Source: an uncultured Lachnospiraceae bacterium (GTDB taxonomy: Bacteria; Bacillota; Clostridia; Lachnospirales; Lachnospiraceae). Taken from it: a stretch of 8,036 nucleotides of DNA. Location of the stretch: positions 1-8,036 of the forward strand of contig CAJUEI010000174.1 in the NCBI GenBank assembly GCA_910585255.1, read 5' to 3'. Numbering within the stretch: position 1 is the first letter of the stretch; every line of letters starts with the position of its first letter. The notes under the pieces were generated by a model. It saw nothing but the letters and a program-made list of their open reading frames with translations, did not search any database and was not told the origin of the DNA. Of this stretch, positions 1 to 6,017 are shown piece by piece. Position numbers and translations under genes: made by a program.

Positions 1-20
1 AGATTGCTACAATCTACGAA
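1..20. repeat. Left recombination-site palindrome (cut by window edge)
   Basis: The first 20 bases are the inner part of a palindrome whose complete copy lies at 1376-1400. The right arm CAATCTACGAA is intact (10-20), and six bases of the left arm (AGATTG) remain. The 3-nt centre is CTA here and TAG at the other copy, so the two sites are in inverted orientation around the integrase gene. The arms are perfectly self-complementary, so only the centre gives the site a direction. A recombination-site role is inferred from the position around a tyrosine recombinase gene. No T-run follows it on the strand that can be read, which does not suggest a terminator. Confidence 0.75.
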
Positions 21-22
21 AA

Positions 23-31
23 TCCTCCTCT
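23..31 (-). promoter_or_regulatory. Strong Shine-Dalgarno-like sequence facing the left site
   Basis: On the minus strand AGAGGAGGA lies 25 nt past the integrase stop codon and 2-3 nt before the left palindrome. No ATG or GTG follows at a usable distance. A TTG 10 nt downstream is followed at once by TAG. If it is a real ribosome-binding site, its start codon lies within or just beyond the palindrome, outside the window. The sequence is clear but its function is unproven. Confidence 0.35.
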
Positions 32-56
32 AATTCAAGTCTGCCGCCCCTTTCTT

Positions 57-1178
57 TTATATCTGACCCAGATATTGACCATAAATAACCGACAGTGAGT
101 TCATATACTGCCGTTTCGTTTCTATTGTAGGATGAACATAACGATTCAATGTAATTTTCACATCAGAATGTCCGAGTATCTCACTTAAACTTTTAATATC
201 CATTCCGCTGCTCACACAATTTGTTGCAAATGTATGGCGGAGAATATGAAAATTTTTTCGTTCTATTCCTGCCAGTCTTAGATATTTTTGAAACTTATTT
301 TGATAAGTCCGTGGCTCCATCGGTTTATCCTTGCAAAGCACATATCGCTCTGCCGTATGACAGTACTGTTTTAACAGCTTTACCATTTCTTCCGACAGCG
401 GAATTGCCCGCTTTGAAAAAATACTTTTAGGTTCACCCTCTATTAAAACCGTCTTTGTCTTACCGTTATCTATCGTAATCCGCTGTGCTGTTGTATTGAC
501 ATATAAAACTTTTCCCGTCAGATCAATATCCCCCCACTTTAACGAGCAAATCTCTCCCAACCGAAGTCCGGTAGAAATACATAATAAAATCCCCAATTTT
601 TCAATATCCATCTCTTGATATAAATATTGCAGCAATTTTGTCTGTTCTGCTAAATTCAATACTTCAATCGGTTTTTTTCCGCTTTTTTGCCTTTGATACG
701 TGTAGGAAAATACAGGAATATGATACTGCCGTGCAGCATAGGAAAGAATCTGATTCAATACACAAGAAATACTTTTTTGCAGGCTTTCCGAAAAAGGTTC
801 CGTTCCTTCCCTTTGAAACACCCCTGCTAAAATCTCTTCATTTAACCCAGAAAACGGAATCAAATCTACCTTTTTCTTTATATATTTCTGATAGACAGAA
901 TAATATTTCATATAGGTAGTACGCTTTTTCGAACCTTCTATTAAGATAAACCATTCTTTTGCTGCCACAGCAAAGCAAATCTCCTGATCCGATATTGTTT
1001 CCTCCACTGCAGATTCCGCCAGTACCTTTGCAGATGACAACTTTTCTTTTACTTCACTATAAGTTTTTGCATACACGGAACGAGTTATCGTCCTGCCTGA
1101 CTGCGGCTCTATTATATAATATCTGCCCTCCCAGCGTCCGTCTTTCCTCTTTCTAATATTTTCTCCACGTCTTGACAT
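57..1178 (-). CDS. Tyrosine recombinase (phage/Tn916-type integrase family)
   Basis: This is a site-specific DNA recombinase of 373 residues. The N-terminal part (about 1-50; MSRRGENIRKRKDGRWEGRY) resembles the arm-binding domain of Tn916-like integrases. Residues about 65-170 look like the SAM-like core-binding domain, and 175-365 form the catalytic domain. The full catalytic set is visible: R206 (TGLRLGE), a lysine near 256 (FSKR), H311 and R314 (HILRH), H337 (LGHSD) and nucleophile Y347 (NRYVH), so the enzyme should be active. I chose the ATG at 1176-1178 because AGGAGGA (1186-1192) precedes it at good spacing. In-frame ATGs further upstream (to 1250) lack such a site. No excisionase, relaxase or other mobile-element gene is seen beside it. 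Inverted 11-3-11 sites flank the gene, which fits an invertase for its own segment better than an integrase of a larger element. The family is certain; the invertase role is inferred. Confidence 0.95.
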   Translation of the reverse strand: MSRRGENIRKRKDGRWEGRYYIIEPQSGRTITRSVYAKTYSEVKEKLSSAKVLAESAVEETISDQEICFAVAAKEWFILIEGSKKRTTYMKYYSVYQKYIKKKVDLIPFSGLNEEILAGVFQREGTEPFSESLQKSISCVLNQILSYAARQYHIPVFSYTYQRQKSGKKPIEVLNLAEQTKLLQYLYQEMDIEKLGILLCISTGLRLGEICSLKWGDIDLTGKVLYVNTTAQRITIDNGKTKTVLIEGEPKSIFSKRAIPLSEEMVKLLKQYCHTAERYVLCKDKPMEPRTYQNKFQKYLRLAGIERKNFHILRHTFATNCVSSGMDIKSLSEILGHSDVKITLNRYVHPTIETKRQYMNSLSVIYGQYLGQI

Positions 1179-1185
1179 TTTCGTA

Positions 1186-1192
1186 TCCTCCT
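1186..1192 (-). promoter_or_regulatory. Ribosome-binding site of the integrase
   Basis: AGGAGGA on the minus strand lies 7-8 nt before the ATG at 1176-1178. It decides this start over the upstream in-frame ATGs at 1211 and 1250, which are preceded by T/A-rich sequence without a match. Confidence 0.85.
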
Positions 1193-1255
1193 GACCATTA
1201 TTTTGACCCATAATAAAAAAAATGATATAGTTTGCGTAATATTTCATCAAAATCT

Positions 1256-1284
1256 AAAATAAAAATACAAGAATAGATTGACAA
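1256..1284 (-). promoter_or_regulatory. Candidate integrase promoter
   Basis: On the minus strand TTGTCA (1279-1284) and TATTTT (1256-1261) are 17 nt apart, upstream of the integrase ribosome-binding site. The -35 box overlaps the -35 box of the opposite, stronger promoter at 1278-1306. The two would therefore compete for polymerase, and integrase expression could depend on that competition. The -10 match is modest. Confidence 0.4.
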
Positions 1285-1306
1285 AATTTACTACTAAAAG
1301 TATAAT
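1278..1306 (+). promoter_or_regulatory. Consensus outward-facing promoter inside the flanked segment
   Basis: TTGACA (1278-1283) and TATAAT (1301-1306) are separated by exactly 17 nt, a perfect match to the vegetative sigma promoter consensus. It fires rightward, away from the integrase, through the palindrome at 1376-1400. No gene starts downstream on this strand before the terminator at 1439-1472. Predicted transcription starts near 1313. It lies between the two inverted sites, so inversion would turn it to face leftward out of the window. Confidence 0.85.
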
Positions 1307-1375
1307 CGTTAATAAATAATTCACAAATGTTCACTTTTTCTTTACGAAAAATAGGATTTTTTGTTGATTATGGAT

Positions 1376-1400
1376 TTCGTAGATTGTAGCAATCTACGAA
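1376..1400. repeat. Right recombination-site palindrome, complete
   Basis: Perfect 11-bp inverted arms, TTCGTAGATTG and CAATCTACGAA, surround a TAG centre. The left counterpart at 1-20 has the same arms with the centre reversed (CTA). Sequence matching the left site extends slightly inward (GGATTT-like bases before the arm on both sides), so the inverted repeat is a little longer than the palindrome. A-rich rather than T-rich sequence follows on the plus strand, so it is not an intrinsic terminator. Confidence 0.85.
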
Positions 1401-1438
1401 TAAAAAAAAAAGATTCGACAAATTTTACGAAATAAAAA

Positions 1439-1472
1439 AACCAATAGGATTTTTCCTACTGGTTATTTTTTT
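1439..1472 (+). terminator. Intrinsic, probably bidirectional terminator
   Basis: AACCAATAGGA (1439-1449) pairs with TCCTACTGGTT (1454-1464) with one mismatch around a TTTT loop, and a T-tract follows (1466-1472). An A-tract precedes it (1434-1440), so the opposite strand also reads hairpin plus T-run. It would stop transcripts from the outward promoter at 1278-1306 and also leftward transcripts arriving from the ABC genes. Confidence 0.8.
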
Positions 1473-1510
1473 AATGAACCACAATTAGAGAATTGGCAGA
1501 CCGGACGCCA

Positions 1511-1747
1511 AAGTTTGAAACGCCATTCTTTTTGCTGTTCCGCTCTCCAAAAAGTAAGAAAGTCTAAGGCTTCTGAATTTAGGCATATCCAACCGGACGG
1601 ACCGGCGTGCAATTCGCCCGTGCAGCGGGCTAAACACACGCCTTTTTTGCCATTCAAGAATGGCAAAAATCCTAGTTGGCTGACAGAAGCCTAAGACTTT
1701 CTAACTTTTCTCCGAAGTCACAGCAAAAAGAATGGCGTTTCAAACTT
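1511..1747 (-). repeat. R1 structured palindromic repeat, copy 1
   Basis: The outer arms 1511-1538 and 1720-1747 are perfectly complementary over 28 bp. Inside is an asymmetric internal loop, then a second stem (about 1552-1575 with 1684-1707), a small hairpin (GCCATTC/GAATGGC), and a conserved GC-rich core containing GCCCG-CTGCA-CGGGC inside GGCGTG/CACGCC. Orientation is defined by copy 2, and this copy is inverted relative to it. The arms differ from copy 2 in sequence yet stay paired, including four compensated changes in the second stem and one in the small hairpin. It could be a structured RNA or a non-autonomous mobile palindrome. The open reading frame through it is a by-product of the repeat. 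Confidence 0.85.
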
Positions 1748-1773
1748 CGACTGTTTCTCTCCTTCGGTAAATG

Positions 1774-1938
1774 AAGGAAATTCGAAATCCGCTCTGCTGC
1801 TTCCTCAGAATCCTATACTGCTATCGCCGCTTGTCAGATTGGGCTTGGGTTTGCACCCCACCTGGCATAAGGAAATCCCCCAACCCACCGCTTTCACCTT
1901 CACGGCTTAGAAGCGGAGGACTTCCTTGATAGGTTAAA
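1774..1938 (+). repeat. R2 repeat, copy A (possible IS200/IS605-type relict)
   Basis: This aligns over its whole length with 4020-4163. Shared blocks include AAGGAAATTCG, ATCCTAT, CTGCTATCG, GCTTGTCAGATT, GCACCCCACCTG and CGGCTTAGAAGCGG, ending in GGACTTCCTT. Copy A carries two small insertions relative to copy B: six bases near 1796 and about a dozen near 1893. It ends in an imperfect hairpin pairing AAGGAAATCC with GGACTTCCTT. No tnpA or tnpB gene accompanies it. The resemblance to an IS200/IS605 right end rests on the terminal hairpin and is tentative. Confidence 0.8.
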
Positions 1939-1964
1939 AATATCACACTCAATAAACTCAGAAG

Positions 1965-2087
1965 CTATCTTCGTTTCACTCTTTCACGATATTCTTGAAT
2001 TTTATGCAATAACAATACTACCATAAATTTCAAAATATAAATCCCATTAATCTTTGCCCAAAGAAAACTGTCACTCATCAATACCAT
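1965..2087 (-). CDS. Possible 40-residue membrane peptide or gene remnant
   Basis: An open frame from ATG at 2087 to TAG at 1965 would encode a 40-residue peptide. It has a hydrophobic stretch (INGIYILKFMVVLLL) followed by a basic, charged tail (HKIQEYRERVKRR). The frame stays open upstream into R1 copy 2, so it may be the 3' remnant of a longer gene cut off by that repeat. No convincing ribosome-binding site precedes the ATG. It lies downstream of the ABC exporter genes on the same strand, but has no double-glycine leader or other export-substrate sign. I do not recognise it. It could be chance. Confidence 0.25.
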   Translation of the reverse strand: MVLMSDSFLWAKINGIYILKFMVVLLLHKIQEYRERVKRR

Positions 2088-2109
2088 TCTGTATATTCTG
2101 AGGAAATCA

Positions 2110-2344
2110 GCCAGAGTTCGATATGGCAGTGCTGTGACTTTGGAGGAAAGTTAGAAGTTCTTAAACTTCTGTCAAAAGTCTAGGATTTTTTGTCATTCTT
2201 GAATGACAAAAAAAGGCGTGTGTTTAGCCCGCTGCACGGGCGAATTGCACGCCGGTCCGTCCGGCTGGATAGACCTAAATTCAGAAGTTTTAGAACTTCT
2301 TACTTTCCGTAGAGCGGAACAGCACTGCCATATCGAACTCTGGC
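2110..2344 (+). repeat. R1 structured palindromic repeat, copy 2
   Basis: The outer arms 2110-2135 and 2319-2344 are perfectly complementary over 26 bp. The second stem pairs 2153-2171 with 2282-2300 with one mismatch. A 13-bp hairpin with a 2-nt loop (2186-2213), a GGCGTG/CACGCC stem (2215-2220 with 2248-2253) enclosing GCCCG/CGGGC, and a short CCGG/CCGG hairpin (2252-2264) fill the centre. The internal-loop sequences GACTT-GGAG-AAAGTTAGAA and ACTTT-AGAGCGGAACAGCA are shared with copy 1 although the stems differ. Its right arm lies inside the 3' end of the downstream ABC gene on the minus strand and encodes that protein's last residues. Confidence 0.88.
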
Positions 2345-3955
2345 GTCCTCCCCTCTCCTCTCCCAAACTTTCCCATCCTCAACCACCAAATGTCTTGTAT
2401 ACCACCCCTCTGTCTCCTCCCTCTCCGCATGTGACACTACAATCACTGTTTTTTCCGAATCTTCCAACAAATAACGCTCCGTCTCCAAAAGTGTTCCCTG
2501 ATCCAATGCACTATAAGGCTCATCCAAAATAAATGCCCTGCATCCCGAATAAATTGCCCTGGCAAGTTCAATCTTTTGCTTCTCCCCACCCGAAATATTC
2601 TGCTGCAAAATCTCCACCTTCTTATCATCTTCCACTTTTAAAGAAACAATTTCCTTCACTTCCCGATATCTTTCCTGTTCTTCCTCCCTATCCAGTACAA
2701 TATTCTCTTTAACTGTTCCTTCAAATACAAAAGGATTCTGAGGGATATAGGCAATAAGTCCTTCCCCTCCCTTCAAAACTTCCCCGTCTTTCCCTATCCA
2801 ATCCACTCTGCCTTCAAACTCCTGATTTAATCCAAGCAAAATCTTCAGCAAAGTTGTCTTTCCCGAACCATTTTCTCCGGTAATCAAAACCTTCTCTCCC
2901 GGCTTAATAACAAAATTCACCCCATTAAAAATCTGTTTTCCTCCCAATATACAGCGTTCTATACAGCAATGGCACCCAATCTTTCCCCTCTCTGTTATGT
3001 ATTCTCTTCTTTCCTCCCATTCCTCTTTCTTTTGAGACAAACCATATTCTATTTCTATCTTCCTGCGAATAGAAAGACAACTGCAGATACTAATTCCCCG
3101 CTGAATCGCCGCAGCTAAAGAAAATGTCATAGAAGAAGCCAGCTGATTAAATGCCATCACCCACCCTAAGGTCAGTTTTCCTTGGCTTACCAGATAAAAT
3201 CCTGTAAGAGAAGCAATTTCCGTAGCCAGTCGATTGATACTTTGGCTGGAAATCATACTTGCCATCATCTGTTTTCTCTTTTTTGCTTCCAATACGGCAA
3301 TTTTCATAGTCTGCTCACAATGTCGTTTCTGAACTGTATCCAACAGCCGATACTGCCGAATCGTTTCTTTCCCCTGTGCCATCTCAGATAAAAAAGTGGT
3401 ATACTTTTCTTTTTCCTCCAATATAGTTTCTCTTATCTCACTAATACTGCTGGTCCGCTTCCTATTTAATAAAACTGGAATTCCCATTACCAAAAAACAA
3501 AAAAGACCATATACAAAATTTACTGAAAATGTAATCCAAAATGCAAGCAGCACGGCTCCCAAATGTATACAAAAACTTATAATCGCATAATAAAACTCTT
3601 CTTCCAACATCGGTATATCATGATTAATTGTACTGCTTAAACTTTTCTTCTGATATAAAAACTTCTTATTTTTAACATATCCTCTATAAACCTTCTCCTT
3701 TAAACGACCAGCCATCTCTTTTGAAAAAAAGATCTGATTTTTATTGTTTAAACTCTCTATCCCCCAAAAGAGAAACAGATATACAGCAAAAACAATCCCC
3801 CATAAAAATGTCTGCTTTTGCTCCATAGGCAAAACATCAAAAACCTGTTTGTTAAGCCAAGAAAACATCGCATTTTCCGCTATCATAAACGGACCTGTAA
3901 GCAAAAGAATTCCAACCCTTATCCATAAATTTCTTTCTTCCTTTTTTCTCTTCAT
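2300..3955 (-). CDS. ABC transporter half-exporter, fused membrane and ATPase domains (second gene)
   Basis: This half-size ABC exporter has about 551 residues from the chosen start. Membrane segments lie in the first 280 residues (strongest around 12-70 and 121-165), followed by a complete nucleotide-binding domain: Walker A GENGSGKTT (360-368), Q-loop Q406 (YIPQNPF), signature ISGGE in place of LSGGQ (454-458), Walker B AFILDEP (474-480) and H-loop H509 (VVSHAE). It should pump a substrate out of the cell, probably paired with the product of the upstream gene. Substrate is unknown; no peptidase domain is present. I prefer ATG 3955, behind AGAGG (3966-3970, 10 nt away). ATG 3985 behind GGGAG is an alternative, and ATG 4015 abuts R2 and lacks a ribosome-binding site. 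The last 14 residues (ARVRYGSAVPLYGK) are encoded by the R1 arm, so the native C-terminus was probably replaced. The family is certain and the pairing inferred. Confidence 0.93.
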   Translation of the reverse strand: MKRKKEERNLWIRVGILLLTGPFMIAENAMFSWLNKQVFDVLPMEQKQTFLWGIVFAVYLFLFWGIESLNNKNQIFFSKEMAGRLKEKVYRGYVKNKKFLYQKKSLSSTINHDIPMLEEEFYYAIISFCIHLGAVLLAFWITFSVNFVYGLFCFLVMGIPVLLNRKRTSSISEIRETILEEKEKYTTFLSEMAQGKETIRQYRLLDTVQKRHCEQTMKIAVLEAKKRKQMMASMISSQSINRLATEIASLTGFYLVSQGKLTLGWVMAFNQLASSMTFSLAAAIQRGISICSCLSIRRKIEIEYGLSQKKEEWEERREYITERGKIGCHCCIERCILGGKQIFNGVNFVIKPGEKVLITGENGSGKTTLLKILLGLNQEFEGRVDWIGKDGEVLKGGEGLIAYIPQNPFVFEGTVKENIVLDREEEQERYREVKEIVSLKVEDDKKVEILQQNISGGEKQKIELARAIYSGCRAFILDEPYSALDQGTLLETERYLLEDSEKTVIVVSHAEREETEGWYTRHLVVEDGKVWERRGEDARVRYGSAVPLYGK

Positions 3956-4019
3956 GATCTCTGTGCCTCTATTCCTTTCCAACATAAAATCAACAAAAAC
4001 TCCCTTCTGATGCAAGTCA

Positions 4020-4163
4020 AAGGAAATTCGGAATCCGCTCCTTCCTCATAATCCTATGCTGCTATCGCAGCTTGTCAGATTAGGCTTGGGTGTGCACCCC
4101 ACCTGACATAAAGAAGTCCCCCAACCCACGGCTTAGAAGCGGGGACTTCCTTAATAAGTTAAA
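4020..4163 (+). repeat. R2 repeat, copy B (possible IS200/IS605-type relict)
   Basis: This is the second copy of the repeat at 1774-1938, in the same orientation. GAAGTCCCC (4113-4121) and GGGGACTTC (4141-4149) form a perfect 9-bp hairpin near its right end. A GCTGC-TATC-GCAGC hairpin lies near 4060-4073, and GTCAG/CTGAC blocks bracket a GGGTGTGCACCC hairpin. It fills the gap between the two ABC genes, and its right end forms the last codons and stop of the upstream gene. No transposase is present. If related to IS605, it could be a solo right end or solo omega-RNA-like region. Confidence 0.85.
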
Positions 4164-5812
4164 TTTTGAATAAAAGGATGTCCTAAAAGCTGCTTTGGTG
4201 TTCCTATCTGTTCGATTCTTCCCTGTGAAAGCAAAATTATTTTATCAAATAGCTGATAAGATTCTATTGAAATTCGATGTGCAATTTCAATCATCGTTAA
4301 TTCTTTGATCTGCAATAAAAGCTGCTCAATAGAAACGGCATTTTCTGCATCCACTGCCCGAAACGCTTCATCTAATATCATTACTTTTCTCCGTGCTGCT
4401 ACTGCTCTGGCAATTGCAGTCCGCTGCATCTGTCCGCCCGAAAGGTTCGATACTTCATCTCTATCTGCAAACTCTTCCATATGACAAAGTGAAATTACCT
4501 CCTCTACTATATCCTTTGGCAAATCCCGAAAACAGCTAATATTTTCTTTTACCGTACCCGACAGCAGAAAAAAGTTTTGATCCACAGGGGCAAAAATTTG
4601 AGAAACCTTATCCCAAGGCAAATGACTGCAATCTACTCCATCTATCCAAAAACTCCCCTCCTGATATCCATACTGTCCCAGCAAATATCTTAGCAGAGTT
4701 GTCTTTCCGCATCCGTTTTCTCCCAATAACAATACCTTTTCTCCCTTTTGTATACGAAATGCAATCGACTGTAAAATCTTCTTCTTCCCAATTGAAAAAT
4801 CCTGTAATTGAACCTGCATTTCCCGATTAAACCGAAATTCCTCTTTCTCCTTATCTGCTCCTGTTAATTCCTCTGCCCTGCAAGAATCCATTTCAGATTC
4901 AGCTTTTAAAATAGTATTTAACTTTTCCACTGTTTTCTGCACAGACTGCACTTGAAACCATGCCGGCATAATTCTTTGTATAGGTTTAAACAGATAATTA
5001 TTACACTGAATAATGACCAAAAGCTGAGGCATCGTCAGTTCTCCCATCTTGATAAAATATCCTCCCATCAAAAGCGAAAGACTGCCGCTTGCCAATAAAA
5101 ATACCATAGTAATAATTTGGTTTTTATCCTGATTCCAACTCAAATTTCCCTGAACCCTGCAGAGCTGATCTACACAGTGATGAAACTGCTGTTCCATTCG
5201 TTTCTGCTGCTGGTACATCAGAATTGTTTCATATCCCAATTCTGTCTGTTCTAAAAATTCCAACTGTTTCTTCTGCTGAATACTATTCTGCGACTGATAA
5301 TATGCCCCCTTTTTTCGACTTTTCATACTAATACCACAAACAATCAAAGACAACACCAATAAAAAACATGCAATCTTAGAATTTAAAAAGAAAACAATAC
5401 CAAACGCCAAAAAATAAAACAAAATCTGTTCAATCAGTTCCACTCCTCCTAAAAATAAATTCTCCTCTATCTTTTCTACATCATTTAGCTGTACTGAATT
5501 ATCAATTCCTATCTTTCTATTTCTTATCATCACTTCCAATAAATCCATTCGAAGTTTTTTCCCTGCCTGATGAACAGAAGTATAAAGTACACCCTGATGA
5601 TAAATCGCTGTCTTTCCAAGCCCAAAAAACAACAATACCATAAGAAGCATTACTCCAATTAACTGATAAAAATGCAGCCCATGTTCGACAATCCAAGCAC
5701 CCAAATATAATCCAACCGCTGGAATCATAGAATTCATATAATAAAACGGCAGCGTCAAAACATAACGCCATAATTGAAAAGCGGATAAATACCTACGAAT
5801 AAAATAATACAT
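4151..5812 (-). CDS. ABC transporter half-exporter, fused membrane and ATPase domains (first gene)
   Basis: This 553-residue half-exporter is the promoter-proximal member of the pair. Hydrophobic segments lie at about 20-45, 48-68, 128-143, 147-162, 233-255 and 258-280. The nucleotide-binding domain is complete: Walker A GENGCGKTT (364-372), Q-loop Q412 (PVDQNFF), canonical signature LSGGQ (457-461), Walker B VMILDEA (477-483) with glutamate E482, and H-loop H512 (IAHRIS). It probably dimerises with the product of the next gene, whose signature is ISGGE, giving one canonical and one slightly variant ATPase half. Start ATG 5812 is chosen for AGGAGGA at 5818-5824; an in-frame ATG at 5851 has no such site. 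The last residues (LTY) and the stop come from R2 copy B, and about 195 nt separate its stop from the next start. The exported compound is unknown. Confidence 0.94.
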   Translation of the reverse strand: MYYFIRRYLSAFQLWRYVLTLPFYYMNSMIPAVGLYLGAWIVEHGLHFYQLIGVMLLMVLLFFGLGKTAIYHQGVLYTSVHQAGKKLRMDLLEVMIRNRKIGIDNSVQLNDVEKIEENLFLGGVELIEQILFYFLAFGIVFFLNSKIACFLLVLSLIVCGISMKSRKKGAYYQSQNSIQQKKQLEFLEQTELGYETILMYQQQKRMEQQFHHCVDQLCRVQGNLSWNQDKNQIITMVFLLASGSLSLLMGGYFIKMGELTMPQLLVIIQCNNYLFKPIQRIMPAWFQVQSVQKTVEKLNTILKAESEMDSCRAEELTGADKEKEEFRFNREMQVQLQDFSIGKKKILQSIAFRIQKGEKVLLLGENGCGKTTLLRYLLGQYGYQEGSFWIDGVDCSHLPWDKVSQIFAPVDQNFFLLSGTVKENISCFRDLPKDIVEEVISLCHMEEFADRDEVSNLSGGQMQRTAIARAVAARRKVMILDEAFRAVDAENAVSIEQLLLQIKELTMIEIAHRISIESYQLFDKIILLSQGRIEQIGTPKQLLGHPFIQNLTY

Positions 5813-5817
5813 CTCTC

Positions 5818-5824
5818 TCCTCCT
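5818..5824 (-). promoter_or_regulatory. Ribosome-binding site of the first ABC gene
   Basis: AGGAGGA on the minus strand is 5 nt before the ATG at 5810-5812. It selects this start over the upstream in-frame ATG at 5851. Confidence 0.85.
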
Positions 5825-5900
5825 ATCACAAAATCTTACCCAACTTACCAAAATACTACTTAATTTATTATTTTTTATTTATCATTTATTTATCTTACCT

Positions 5901-5945
5901 ATCAATCCTATCAATCCTATCAATCAAATCAATCAAATCAATCAA
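5901..5945. repeat. 9-bp tandem repeat in the ABC leader
   Basis: There are five contiguous 9-bp units: ATCAATCCT twice, then ATCAATCAA three times, followed by a partial ATC and preceded by a degenerate unit (ATCTTACCT). It lies about 90-135 nt upstream of the first ABC gene start, within its predicted 5' leader. Copy number could change by replication slippage, altering leader length or a bound factor. Equally, it may be neutral. Confidence 0.85.
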
Positions 5946-6017
5946 ATCCCCTCCATTCCATTCCTTCCTAATCTAAAATAGTTTCATCACAACCATCCTA
6001 ATCCAACGCTTTTATTT

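Noticed and set aside
57..1178. Integrase as part of a Tn916-like conjugative element or prophage
   Set aside because: No excisionase, relaxase, replication or structural gene is seen to the right, and the flanking sites are inverted rather than direct repeats. The left flank is not visible, so this is not fully excluded.
1376..1400. Palindrome read as an intrinsic terminator
   Set aside because: The T-run lies on the wrong side for either strand, and the same palindrome recurs with a reversed centre on the other side of the integrase. A recombination site fits better.
1463..1666. 67-residue open frame on the minus strand containing ARCTGELHAGPSGWI
   Set aside because: It lies within R1 copy 1 and matches a frame in copy 2 only because the repeat core is conserved. 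Differences between copies preserve base pairing, not protein sequence. No ribosome-binding site is evident.
2203..2532. 109-residue open frame on the plus strand
   Set aside because: The first third is R1 copy 2, and the rest is antisense to the conserved ATPase domain of the second ABC gene, with proline-rich nonsense composition.
5786..5800. CTACGAATAAA near the start of the first ABC gene, resembling the right-site arm and its flank
   Set aside because: Only a half-arm match inside a coding sequence, with no opposite arm. Likely chance.
5901..5945. Tandem array considered as a CRISPR array or replication iterons
   Set aside because: The 9-bp units are contiguous with no spacers, and no cas or replication gene is nearby.
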